From contig JAPPLU010000060.1 in assembly GCA_028874075.1 (NCBI GenBank), forward strand, positions 1 to 56,852: a stretch of DNA of 56,852 bases, written 5' to 3'. Shown piece by piece: positions 9,012-17,522 of this stretch. The notes below the pieces were generated by a model. The model ran no database searches. It saw nothing but the letters and a program-made list of their open reading frames with translations, and had not been told where the DNA came from. This stretch comes from Chloroflexota bacterium. GTDB lineage: Bacteria; Chloroflexota; Dehalococcoidia; Lucifugimonadales; UBA3495. The stretch's first letter is position 1, and each line of letters starts with the position of its first letter. Made by a program: the position numbers and the translations under genes.

Positions 9012-9190
9012 GGCCTAATGTTCCTGATTATTGACACGCCCGCCACTCCTGCAATCGCCGTTGCAGGGTGCGCAGCTGGGAGGCGTCGAATCGGCCGGGA
9101 TGGCGCTCCTCCAGCCATTCGATAATCGTCGTCGCCTTCAGCTGCAGAAACAGCTTCGCCCAATTTCCCGATTCCCATTGGACTTGACGG
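9012..9190 (-). mobile_element. Degenerate IS21-like transposase fragment and IS end
   Basis: Reading the minus strand from about 9190 to 9033 gives a fragment containing FDASQLRTLQRRLQEWRACQ, then a stop. This string is characteristic of the N-terminal HTH region of IS21-type (IstA) transposases. It is immediately followed (9035-9012) by TGTCA...TTAGGCC, homologous to the putative IS terminus at the window start. Everything downstream in the transposase is missing, so this is a relic. It separates the metalloprotease-LRR gene from an LRR pseudogene. Confidence 0.6.
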
Positions 9191-9389
9191 TTGCGACTGG
9201 GGCCATTGCCACCTCGCCTTCACCGATGGTACATATAACGAGATCCTACCGGCAGGCAATGTGTCAAAAGCTGCTGCCTGACCTGTGTCGACAAAGCTGA
9301 CGCCTATGCCATCTAGTGACGGGACATTACCCACTCTCGGCAAAGAAGACTCGGTGCTCTCAGGGTATGTCAATTCCCGTGCGCTGATA

Positions 9390-9721
9390 TTAGCCGCAGG
9401 ATCGTAACAGTCCTTTATATGTGTTGTAGAATACCGTATCGCCCCAGTATCTATCTCTATACTCAACTCGACGTTCCAAAATGGTGGGAACACATCCGGT
9501 TAACTGATTGCCCTCCAGATACAGCTGTGTCAGGTTGACCAAGTTGCCCACAGCCCCGCCCTGTCGCCGGCGTTGTCGGGTACGGTGGGCGCGGGCTGGG
9601 CCGTGCCGGAGCCGCCTGTCGTTCCGGTCCCGGAGCCGCTGCTGCCCAACCCGGTGCCCGCGCCAGAACTGCTGTCGGAGCCCGTCACCCTAGCAGACTC
9701 GTCCCCGACGGACTCAGTGCT
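9390..9721 (-). pseudogene. Internally deleted LRR lipoprotein relic
   Basis: Two pieces of an LRR protein are joined out of frame. The 5' piece (about 9721-9560) encodes a Gly/Ser/Thr-rich linker ending PTVPDNAGDRAGL, which matches the start of an LRR module (normally followed by xALYxAxxGxxW). The 3' piece (about 9547-9390) encodes one repeat, NLVNLTQLYLEGNQLTGCVP, and a Cys-containing C-terminal cap ending RSCG and TAA. The signal peptide and nearly all repeats are gone. It lies between the two intact LRR genes and is best read as a third paralogue destroyed by deletion. Confidence 0.6.
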
Positions 9722-9724
9722 TTT

Positions 9725-12391
9725 TTAGTTCTCCTGACAGCGATCCAATCCCTGGAATACGATATTGCCGTGCCGTCGGCTAACCGTATTCCTGTCGGCC
9801 TTGAAGTGCTCCCACAGGCGTGCCGGCACACAACCGGTTAGCCGATTGTTGTGTAGGTGCAGTCCTCCCCTCCCAATAGGATTGTTAGGGTACACTATCA
9901 AATTGACTAGGTTGCCGAATTCACTTGGTATTTGACCGGTCAACTCGTTGTCATTGAGGGTCAGGCGTTGTAAATTGATCAGACTCCCCAACTCGGGCGG
10001 TATCGCCCCACTTAGCACATTATGGCTCAAGGTGAGTGTTGTTAGTCTTCCGAGACTTCCCAGTTCCGGTGGTATCGGCCCGCTGAGGCCATTCCTGTAG
10101 AGTGCCAACGTCTGCAAGTTGACTAATTTGCCCAGTTCCGCTGGTATCGGGCCGTTAAGACCGGTTTCGTACAGCCACAGTGCCTGCAGGTTTACCATGT
10201 TGCCCAACTCGGGCGGTATATTTCCTGTCAGCGGGTTGCCACCAAGTGAAAAACTTACCAAATTCTTGAGGTTGACCAACTCGAGTGGAATCTCCCCGCC
10301 CAGGCTGTTACCCCGTAGCCATAGCTTTTTAAGGCTGGTGAGGTTAGACAATTCAGGCGGGATCTTGCCGCTTAGGCCATTTTCACGTAGAACCACTTCG
10401 GTCACGCTGCCATCCCCCGCAGTCTTGACACCGTGCCACTCGCCCACTGGGTGGAAACTGAGCCAGTTGGAATTGTCGCTCCAATTTTCTCCGGAGGTGG
10501 CTTCGTACAGGGCCACCAGAGCCACCCGGTCGGCTACGGTACCAGGGGCATAGGAGTTCGCCCAAGTGAAGTCGTTACCCCAGAAGTGAATCCTCTGCAA
10601 TGCCGGCAGTTCGGCCAGATACGCCGGGAAAACCCCGCTCAACTGGTTGTCGTTGAGGGCCAGCGATTCCAGGTTGTGTAGGTTGACCAGCTCGGCCGGT
10701 ATGTTTCCGCTCAATTGGTTGCCCCAGAGTCCCAGGTACTCCAAGTTGGCCAGATTACCCAGTTCCGGGGGTATTGCGCCCGTCAGCCGGTTGGAGGACA
10801 GGCCCAGGGTCTCCAGTTCAGCCAGTTTTCCCAGCTCAGCGGGTATCCTCCCATCCAACTGGTTTCTGAAAAAGTTGATGGCCGTCAGTTTGGACAGGGC
10901 GCCCAGCTGGGGCGGCACTTTCCCGCTCAGCCCGTTTTCTTGCAGGTTCAACTCCGTTACCAAGCCCCCTGCGCCCGTGGTGACTCCGTGCCATTCGTCT
11001 ACGGGAGCACGGGAGAGCCAGTTGGAGTTGTTCCTCCAGTGGTCGCCCTCCGTGGACTGGTAAAGTGCCACCAAGCCCACCATGTCGGCCAGCCGGCCCG
11101 GGGCATAGCTGTCCGCCCACTCCAGATGATTGCCCCAAAGGGACAGGCCTTCCAGGCTGCCAAGGTTGGCAAGTTCAACCGGCAATTCACCGATGAACTG
11201 GTTGTCGTGCAGCAACAAAACGGTCAGTTCGCCCAGGATACCCAACTCCGCAGGCACCGGCCCGCTCAGCCGATTGGTGTGCAGGTGCAATTCCTCCAGG
11301 TCCGTCATTCCGCCCAGGCCCGCGGTCAGGTTGCCGCTCAACTGGTTGGTGTGCAGGTGTAGTTGGGTCAGCCCAGTCAGGTTGCCAAGCTCGGCGGGAA
11401 GATCGCCGCTGAACTGGTTGGTGTCGAGGTAAAGCTCGGTCAGTCCGGTCAGGTTGCCGATGGTGGATGGTATCTCGCCCTCCAATTGGTTGCCGCTCAG
11501 GTTCAGCTCAGTCAGGCGCGCCACGCTGCCCAAGGACAGCGGCAGTTCGCCGCTCAGCCCGTTCTCGCTGAGGTCCAGGGCCGAGACGAGACCGTCTCTG
11601 CCGATGGAAACGCCGTTCCAGGCGGCCACCGAGGGATCGGACAGCCAGCCCGACCTCTCCCGCCAGTTCTCGCCGCCGGCGGACTCGTACAGCGCCACCA
11701 GCCCCACCATGTCGCCCAGGAGGCCTGGGGCGTAGCTGTCGGCCCAGGTGAAGCCGTTGTCCCAAATGGTGAGGCTCTCCAGCTCAGTGAGTCCGGCCAG
11801 CGCGGCCGGGAACTCCGAACTGAACTGGTTGGAGTGCAGATGGAGATCGGCCAACTCGGCCAGCGAGGCCAATTCAGCCGGCAGCGCGCCGCTGAACTGG
11901 TTGCCATCCAGGTACAGCTCTTCCAGCCTGAATAGGGTTCCAATTTCCGCGGGGAGGGAGCCGGTCAAGGAGTTGTCGCTGACGTCGAGCACGGTTAGCT
12001 CGGTCAGGTGCCCGATTTCCTCGGGTAGTTCCCCTCCCAGCCCGTTGCCGGCCAGGTCCAGGCCAGTCACGCGTCCATCGGCATCGATGGTAACGCCGTG
12101 CCACTGCCCGAGGTCTTCGACAAAAAGCCAACTGTCGCTGTTACTCCAGATCTCTCCGTCGGTGGCGTCGAAAAGGGCCGTGAGCGCGGCGCCGTCGGAT
12201 AGGGGCGGAAAGTCGATTCGGGGTCTGGGCGTCGCCGTGGGTCCAAGTGGGGAATCCTGGGGGGAAGCGGTCTCTAAGGATTCCGACGGCCCCGATGAGC
12301 GCACTATGGCGCCTTCTTCGCTCCGCTCAATGGTGATGGTCCCATCCTCGCAGGCCGCCATGGCTCCCAGCAGGGGCAGAACTAGCAGCAT
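9725..12391 (-). CDS. Four-module LRR lipoprotein with disrupted signal peptide
   Basis: An 888-residue open frame beginning inside a hydrophobic stretch, MLLVLPLLGAMAAC, whose Cys fits a lipobox. Then come a Ser/Pro/Thr linker and four tandem modules of ~200 residues. Each opens with LxALYxxxxGxxWxxxxxWL...WxGV (an N-cap) and continues as 5-9 plant-type LRRs (LSGxIPxELGNL). Modules 1-3 end in FTWADSYAPG or a close variant. The protein ends with a GCVP...C cap. The frame is open upstream of 12391 (reading RLFPGIVIF) but has no start there. A plausible start, ATG 12500 with AAGGA upstream (MMERKSLTNSKDRR...), lies in another frame across a run of ten G (12418-12427). Losing one G would give an uninterrupted signal peptide. 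It is either phase-variable or carries a sequence error. Confidence 0.75.
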   Translation of the reverse strand: MLLVLPLLGAMAACEDGTITIERSEEGAIVRSSGPSESLETASPQDSPLGPTATPRPRIDFPPLSDGAALTALFDATDGEIWSNSDSWLFVEDLGQWHGVTIDADGRVTGLDLAGNGLGGELPEEIGHLTELTVLDVSDNSLTGSLPAEIGTLFRLEELYLDGNQFSGALPAELASLAELADLHLHSNQFSSEFPAALAGLTELESLTIWDNGFTWADSYAPGLLGDMVGLVALYESAGGENWRERSGWLSDPSVAAWNGVSIGRDGLVSALDLSENGLSGELPLSLGSVARLTELNLSGNQLEGEIPSTIGNLTGLTELYLDTNQFSGDLPAELGNLTGLTQLHLHTNQLSGNLTAGLGGMTDLEELHLHTNRLSGPVPAELGILGELTVLLLHDNQFIGELPVELANLGSLEGLSLWGNHLEWADSYAPGRLADMVGLVALYQSTEGDHWRNNSNWLSRAPVDEWHGVTTGAGGLVTELNLQENGLSGKVPPQLGALSKLTAINFFRNQLDGRIPAELGKLAELETLGLSSNRLTGAIPPELGNLANLEYLGLWGNQLSGNIPAELVNLHNLESLALNDNQLSGVFPAYLAELPALQRIHFWGNDFTWANSYAPGTVADRVALVALYEATSGENWSDNSNWLSFHPVGEWHGVKTAGDGSVTEVVLRENGLSGKIPPELSNLTSLKKLWLRGNSLGGEIPLELVNLKNLVSFSLGGNPLTGNIPPELGNMVNLQALWLYETGLNGPIPAELGKLVNLQTLALYRNGLSGPIPPELGSLGRLTTLTLSHNVLSGAIPPELGSLINLQRLTLNDNELTGQIPSEFGNLVNLIVYPNNPIGRGGLHLHNNRLTGCVPARLWEHFKADRNTVSRRHGNIVFQGLDRCQEN

Positions 12392-12417
12392 AAAGATGAC
12401 GATCCCAGGGAAAAGTC

Positions 12418-12427
12418 GGGGGGGGGG
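12418..12427. repeat. G10 homopolymer tract in LRR lipoprotein leader
   Basis: Ten consecutive G (C10 on the coding strand) lie between a well-placed ATG at 12500 and the lipoprotein hydrophobic core. With nine or twelve C the two frames join. Tracts of this type support slipped-strand phase variation, but they are also the commonest site of sequencing error. Confidence 0.6.
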
Positions 12428-12500
12428 CTGAAAGGGGTAGGTATCGGGAACAATTGGCCCGTCGGTCTTTGGAGTTGGTCAGAGATTTCCTTTCCATCAT

Positions 12501-12828
12501 TGAATCCTTACCTCCGTGGTGACCGCAGCCAAGATATCTGGAGTAGAAAAGCATCATCCTGTCGTGCTCTAGCCGGGTCATTTCTTGTCATTGTTGACGG
12601 AATGATATTATAAAGGCGTCAGCGCGACAAGATGGCAAGACAGGTCGGTGCTTCACCAGGGCCCGTGCAACATCGCGCCCCTTCTGGCCCATGGTATTTC
12701 GCGAGTTCCTTCAGGTTCTGCGCTGTAGCCGAGGTAGGAACTTTGGACACGACCACCGGCGACTGGTTATCTCCGAGCTAGATCGCCAACCTGAACCTGA
12801 TGTGAAAGGTTCTTGATTTTATCCAGCT
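12501..12828. other. Intergenic stretch without a recognisable gene
   Basis: The 328 bp lie between the LRR gene leader and the tRNA. A minus-strand frame around 12680-12780 reads NQSPVVVSKVPTSATAQNLKELAKYHG, but it has no start and no clear family, so it is left uncalled. It could be a gene relic. Confidence 0.4.
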
Positions 12829-12903
12829 TGGTGGGCCCGGCTGGGTTCGAACCAGCGACCTACCGGTTATGAGCCGGTTGCTCTTCCACTGAGCTACAGG
12901 CCC
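12829..12903 (-). tRNA. tRNA-Met (CAT)
   Basis: A complete cloverleaf on the minus strand: acceptor GGGCCTG paired with CGGGCCC, D-arm with AGCTCAG...GAGC, anticodon stem ACCGG/CCGGT around loop CTCATAA (anticodon CAT), and T-arm GCTGG-TTCGAAC-CCAGC. Discriminator A and an encoded CCA follow. The fully paired acceptor end marks it as elongator-type rather than initiator. A tRNA-Ile(CAT) that is lysidine-modified cannot be excluded. Confidence 0.92.
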
Positions 12904-12991
12904 TCCATCTATCCAGCTTAAAGAGGGCTGGTTGAGGTGTCAAGAAAGTGAGATCCCCCGAATCCCTGCAACTTGGGCATCCAATCCCAGC

Positions 12992-14347
12992 CTACACCAG
13001 CCCCAGCTTCTGCAGGTAGTCCGGGTCGTAATCCCCCAAGAGTCCCAGTTCCACGGCCCTTTTTGGTTCCATCTGGGGCGACGGTTCTCCGCTGGTGGGC
13101 GTGGTGGTGATGATCGTCTCGTCCAGCAGTGCCTGGTAAGTGGTTTCGTCCAGGGCCAGCAGTTCCTTCAACATTTCCTCGTTGTTCTGCCCAAACTTGG
13201 GGCCCGGGCCCTTTATGGACATCGGCGTGTTGCTGTACTTGTAGGGCCGCCCCATCAGGAACCTGCTGCCAACTCCCCGTTCTTCCGGAAAGTCCACCCG
13301 CTCCAGGAAGCCCCGGTGCTTGTAGTGAGGGTCAAAGTGGATGTCCCGTCCCGTCATTACCGGCCCCGATGGAATGCCCGCTCCCTGGATCAGGTGCATC
13401 AGATCGAACTTGTCCGTGGTGGCGGTCCACTCGGCAATGATTTCATCCAGTTCGTCGTGATTGCGGCGTCGGGACAGTATATCGGCGAACTGTTTGTCCG
13501 TTGCCAATTCCTCCCTGCCCATCAGTCCGCACAGCGCCTGCCATTCCTCGTCGCTGCCAACGGACAACGTAATCCACTGGTCCTTGCCCAGGGCGGGGTA
13601 ACAGCCCTGGGGCGCGCGGTAGGGATGGCGGTTGCCCATGCGGCCGCCCTCCCGGCCGTTTATGGAGGCGTCCATCAGGTACTCCGACAGGAACATCACC
13701 CCGGCCTGGTACATGGCAATGTCGATCCACTGTCCTTTGCCGGTCCGGTTGCGGTAGCGCAGGGCGGCGCCCAGGGCGAAAATCGCGCTCCAGGTGGACA
13801 GGAAGTCCACAAAGGAGGCTCCGGCCTTGGCCGGCCCGTCGTCCAGGTACCCCGTCACCCAGCAGTGGCCGTGGGTCGCTTCCTGGGTGGTGGCCTGGGC
13901 CGGGTAACCCGAGTAGGGCCCGTCCCCGTGGCCGTAGCCGGTGTTCGAGACCAGTATGATATCGGGCTTGATCTTCCGCAGGTTGGGATAGTCCAGCTCC
14001 CACCGGCGCATTACCCGGGGGGTGAAATTCTCCATCACCACGTCGCTGACCGCCACCATTTCCCGAAATAGGTCCCTCCCCCGTTCATCGCCCATGTCCA
14101 GCACCAACGACTTCTTGCCCCGGTTCAGAAGGTTGTAGGTGGAGGGCTTGTTCCACCATTCTTCGCCAGCCTGGTTTTCCGGAAAGGACCCGGCATACCC
14201 GCCGGTGCGCGTAACATCCGGCCGTCCCGGCCCCTCAATCTTGATAACTTCAGCCCCCAGGTCGGCCAGGTGGCCTCCGGCATAGGGCAAAGCAAAAACG
14301 TAGGTAGAGTCCAGGATACGGATGCCTTCCAGGGGAAGTCTGGGCAT
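12992..14347 (-). CDS. Type III CoA-transferase (CaiB/BaiF family)
   Basis: A 451-residue member of the family III (formyl-CoA transferase/CaiB) CoA-transferases, interlocked dimers that move CoA between carboxylic acids. It shows the N-terminal Rossmann-like start LEGIRILDSTYVFALPYAGGHLADLGAEVIKIE and NRGKKSLVLD. The catalytic Asp is at ~181 within GASFVDFLSTW. The typical GxxVDIAMYxAG-like strand appears as GKGQWIDIAMYQAG. The donor and acceptor acids cannot be read from sequence. It sits 83 bp downstream of a second family III gene in the same orientation. The two probably form one operon and possibly a heteromeric or sequential enzyme pair for one catabolic substrate. Confidence 0.88.
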   Translation of the reverse strand: MPRLPLEGIRILDSTYVFALPYAGGHLADLGAEVIKIEGPGRPDVTRTGGYAGSFPENQAGEEWWNKPSTYNLLNRGKKSLVLDMGDERGRDLFREMVAVSDVVMENFTPRVMRRWELDYPNLRKIKPDIILVSNTGYGHGDGPYSGYPAQATTQEATHGHCWVTGYLDDGPAKAGASFVDFLSTWSAIFALGAALRYRNRTGKGQWIDIAMYQAGVMFLSEYLMDASINGREGGRMGNRHPYRAPQGCYPALGKDQWITLSVGSDEEWQALCGLMGREELATDKQFADILSRRRNHDELDEIIAEWTATTDKFDLMHLIQGAGIPSGPVMTGRDIHFDPHYKHRGFLERVDFPEERGVGSRFLMGRPYKYSNTPMSIKGPGPKFGQNNEEMLKELLALDETTYQALLDETIITTTPTSGEPSPQMEPKRAVELGLLGDYDPDYLQKLGLV

Positions 14348-14430
14348 TATGGGGGTTACCTCTTATTTGCTTGTCTAAGAGTTTCCTTAACAGATGGAAT
14401 CTGAACGAGACAGGGAATGACTGGGCATCA

Positions 14431-15624
14431 TCAAATCACGTTCAACTGCCTTAGCCGCGTGTATTGCTGCTCGTCAAACTCCAGCCCATCCACGTAAATT
14501 TCCCGGTTGTCCTGGCCCAGGGTTGGGGCAGACCGTTCCAGCCTGTAGGGTGTTTCGCTCAGCTTGAAAAGCTCGGCCGGCACCTTCACCTTGCCCATTA
14601 CCGGATGCTCAATTTCCCGGAAAAAGTTTCGCGACTCCAGCTGGGGGCAGTCCACCAGCTCTGACGGCGTCTGTACCAGCCCGAAAAGCATGCGGTACTC
14701 CGCTGCCTTGGGGAAAAGCTCCCACTTGCTCCGTTCCTTGATGGACTCGATGACAATGCGGTCCAGTTCCTCGCCGTTCACTGCTCGCTGGGCCCGGTCG
14801 GCAAAACGTTCCTCCAGCATTTCGGGGCACTGGAAGAACTCGGCCAGGTCTTCCCATGAAGCGCCGCCGCCGGTCTGCACGATGATCCACCCGTCCTCGC
14901 AGGGCATGGGGTGGCCGAACATGCTGCCGCTGGCCCGCCGCCGCACCTGCGTGCCGCCCGTGAAGGGATACATGGTCTGCGTGGCCATCATCGTCGACGC
15001 AATGCACTCGGTAATGGAAACGTCGATGTGCTCGCCCTGGCCGGTAAACTCGCTTCCGAACAGGGCCATTGACGTGGCGGCGGCGGCGAACAGGCCTCCC
15101 TCATATTGGGCCTGGAAGCCACCGTGCTTTAGCGGTTCCCGTCCCTGCACCCCGCTGATGCTCATTATCATGCCCATGGCGTAGTTGACTATCTCTTCGC
15201 CCCGGTACTGGCTGTAGGGCCCTTCCTGTCCAAAGGGGGTGATGGATGTCATCGTCAACGCGGGATTCAACGCTGCCAGTTCTTCGTATCCGAGGCCCAA
15301 AGATGCCAGGTACCCGGGCCGGTAGCTCTCAACGATAACGTCGATGTGCGGCGCCAACCGCTTGAGTATGTTCTGGCCAGTAACCGTTTCCAGGTTCAGC
15401 GTCGCGCCCTTCTTGTTCAGGTTCAGAACCAGATAGAAGAGGCTCTTATCGGGGTGTGGGTCGTCGTGAAAGAAGGGGCCCATTCGTCGCAGGGCTGCGC
15501 CGGCTGGGGGTTCCACTTTCAGCACGTCGGCCCCATAGTCGGCCAGCAGGCGTGCGCAAAAGGACCCCGCGATGTCCTCGCTAAGATCCAGGACTTTCAC
15601 TCCTTCCAGCGCGCCGTGCAACAT
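14431..15624 (-). CDS. Type III CoA-transferase paralogue lacking the catalytic Asp
   Basis: A 397-residue CaiB/BaiF-fold protein: LEGVKVLDLSEDIAGSFCARLLADYGADVLKVEPP at the N-terminus, NLNKKGATLNLE, and the C-terminal FxxxEHPxxGxxxxP-type segment (FFREIEHPVMGKVKVP). In this family the nucleophilic Asp normally sits in a (Q)ADYxxGL context. Here the equivalent string is FQAQYEGGLFAA, with Gln at ~173. It may therefore be a non-catalytic partner of the downstream paralogue (12992-14347), use another residue, or have a different activity. The start is ATG 15624, divergent from the aldolase at 15791. The two starts share a 166-bp intergenic region. Confidence 0.85.
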   Translation of the reverse strand: MLHGALEGVKVLDLSEDIAGSFCARLLADYGADVLKVEPPAGAALRRMGPFFHDDPHPDKSLFYLVLNLNKKGATLNLETVTGQNILKRLAPHIDVIVESYRPGYLASLGLGYEELAALNPALTMTSITPFGQEGPYSQYRGEEIVNYAMGMIMSISGVQGREPLKHGGFQAQYEGGLFAAAATSMALFGSEFTGQGEHIDVSITECIASTMMATQTMYPFTGGTQVRRRASGSMFGHPMPCEDGWIIVQTGGGASWEDLAEFFQCPEMLEERFADRAQRAVNGEELDRIVIESIKERSKWELFPKAAEYRMLFGLVQTPSELVDCPQLESRNFFREIEHPVMGKVKVPAELFKLSETPYRLERSAPTLGQDNREIYVDGLEFDEQQYTRLRQLNVI

Positions 15625-15790
15625 ATTCGTTCAGGTCTCCAGATTGGGCGTGTAAGTGAATCGGATTTTAGCCCAACCGCCGGGCTTAATCAAACGTATT
15701 GTCGTATTGTGTGGAACGTGGCGCCGGTGTTGCGCGGTAGCCGGTCGTGGTGAATAATGGGCCGGAATAAATTTCAGCAAGGAGTTTTCC

Positions 15791-16576
15791 ATGCGTGAGA
15801 ATCGGGTAAAGCGGGTAATGCGCGAGGGTGGCCTTGCCCTGGGCACCTATGTAACCTTTGCCGACCCCCAGATTGTGGAGATTATCGGCCTGGCCGGCTA
15901 CGACGCTGCCTTTATCGACATGGAACATACCGACTTTGACCTTCGCCTGGTGGGGGAAATGATCCGCGCCGCCGATTTGGCGGGGGTAACTTCCATAGTT
16001 CGGGTGCCTGACAACGACGAGAAGCTGATCCTGCGCATTCTCGACGCCGGGGCCGAGGGAATTATCGTACCCCACGTTGATGGCCTGGAGGGCGCCAAAA
16101 GGGCGGTCGACGCGGTGCGGTACGCTCCCCTGGGACACCGGGGCGGCGCCGGCGGCACCCGGGCCGCAGGCTACGGTACGATCGCATGGGACGATCATTG
16201 CCGCCAGTCCAATGAGCAGATCCTGTTGTCGGTTATGACTGAGGACGATCGCGGCGTCAACGATATCGAAGCCATCGCCGCACTGGAAGGTATCGACCTC
16301 GTCTCCATCGGCCCCACCGACTTTTCCGAGTACATGGGCATCCGGGACCCGCAGAGCCCCGCATTACGGGCCAAGCTGGAGGAACTGGCCGGCCGGATAA
16401 AGAATATTGGCAAGGCCAAAATGCAGTTCCCCATGAACCACGCCGCCATGCCCCTGGGCCCGAAGGAATTGCAGGAACTGGGCGTCGGCTACACCCACGT
16501 GGCCCCCGCGCCCCCGTCTGTGCTGCTGCGCTCACTACGGGAACGGCTGCAAACCATTAGAGAGGAGATAGGGTAG
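15791..16576 (+). CDS. HpcH/HpaI-family aldolase
   Basis: A 261-residue class II, metal-dependent pyruvate aldolase of the HpcH/HpaI (phosphoenolpyruvate/pyruvate superfamily) type, a TIM barrel. It contains IDMEHTDFD (loop with substrate-binding and metal Glu), RVPDNDEKLILRILDAGAEGIIVPHV (core signature), and a later GPTDFSEYMG motif with the metal-binding Asp equivalent. Family members cleave 2-keto-3-deoxy/4-hydroxy-2-oxo acids to pyruvate plus an aldehyde. The start ATG is preceded by AAGGAG. Divergent from the two CoA-transferases, it is likely part of the same catabolic neighbourhood, but the substrate is unknown. Confidence 0.88.
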   Translation: MRENRVKRVMREGGLALGTYVTFADPQIVEIIGLAGYDAAFIDMEHTDFDLRLVGEMIRAADLAGVTSIVRVPDNDEKLILRILDAGAEGIIVPHVDGLEGAKRAVDAVRYAPLGHRGGAGGTRAAGYGTIAWDDHCRQSNEQILLSVMTEDDRGVNDIEAIAALEGIDLVSIGPTDFSEYMGIRDPQSPALRAKLEELAGRIKNIGKAKMQFPMNHAAMPLGPKELQELGVGYTHVAPAPPSVLLRSLRERLQTIREEIG

Positions 16577-16660
16577 GTCTTTCGTAGTCACTACCTCGTG
16601 CGGGCTGGCGCTGGGTTAGCCTGGCGCGCCCGGACGATGTAGCATTGGCATCCAGATAGT

Positions 16661-17407
16661 ATGCGTTTTCCATTCATTGCACTCGCCGGGTTCCTGTTGC
16701 TAATGGCCACCGCCTGCACCACAAGCGGCCTCGCCGAACCCATAAGCCTTCCCGCGCCGTTGCCCACCGTCACTTCCATTCCCACGGCAAGCCCACTGCC
16801 GACGGCCACCGAGTTACCCGTTGTTGCCGAGCTTTCACCCGTAACGGAACTTCCCACTGCAACTATGGAGACGCCGGCAACGCCTCTCCCGACTGCTACC
16901 CCCTTGGCGACGGCTGTTCCCCCGCCGGCCGCCACTGAGTTGCCCACTGCCCAGGCCGCGCCGCCTGCCCCCGTTTTGCCCGTGGCCTCGCCCACGCCTG
17001 ACGGGTCCCTTCCCACGGTAACCATCGGCGCTACTACCTGGCCCGTAGAGCTGGCCATAACCCCTGTAGAGCGAAGCCAGGGCCTTTCCGGACGAGAAGT
17101 ACTGCCCAAGGGAACAGGTATGCTCTTCATATTTGAGGGAGACCAGCACCTTGCCTTCTGGATGCCCGATATGAACTTCCCCCTGGACATGGTCTGGATC
17201 GATTCCGGTTGCCAGGTTGTTGACGCAACTTTAAACGCCCCTGTGCCGGAACCTGGACAGGGTCTGGCTGACCTGCCCCGATTTTCTCCGCAGGCGCCGG
17301 CAAGGTTCGTGCTGGAGATTAACGCGGGCGAGTTCGAGGCTGCGGGGCTGACTCCGGGAGAGCAGGCAGCGTTTGGTAATTCCATAGCTGGGGAATACGG
17401 CTGTTGA
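16661..17407 (+). CDS. DUF192 lipoprotein
   Basis: A 248-residue secreted protein. The N-terminal hydrophobic segment ends LLMATAC, a lipobox with Cys at ~19. Next is a ~100-residue Pro/Thr/Ala-rich linker with repeated PLPTAT-like units. The C-terminal DUF192 domain (~118-240) has PVELAITPVERSQGLSGRE, GMLFIFEGDQHLAFWMPDM and FPLDMVWID. The linker presumably spaces the domain off the membrane. DUF192 has a solved beta-barrel-like fold but no established activity. The start ATG has no obvious Shine-Dalgarno. Confidence 0.85.
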   Translation: MRFPFIALAGFLLLMATACTTSGLAEPISLPAPLPTVTSIPTASPLPTATELPVVAELSPVTELPTATMETPATPLPTATPLATAVPPPAATELPTAQAAPPAPVLPVASPTPDGSLPTVTIGATTWPVELAITPVERSQGLSGREVLPKGTGMLFIFEGDQHLAFWMPDMNFPLDMVWIDSGCQVVDATLNAPVPEPGQGLADLPRFSPQAPARFVLEINAGEFEAAGLTPGEQAAFGNSIAGEYGC

Positions 17408-17522
17408 CGGTAGTCTTCCACGAAATGTCCGCCGTTGCGCCTGTCAGCTTATTCGGTTAGAGTGAACCGGTTTGCAAGAAAGTCCACACTACGCCCCGGC
17501 GCATCAAGAGGAAAGTAACAAT

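Noticed and set aside
4700..12391. DNA-level tandem repeats in the LRR genes as a separate element
   Set aside because: They are the coding repeats of LRR proteins and are already described there.
12327..12581. Separate 84-residue gene upstream of the LRR lipoprotein
   Set aside because: More simply explained as the out-of-frame 5' end of the LRR gene, separated by the G10 tract.
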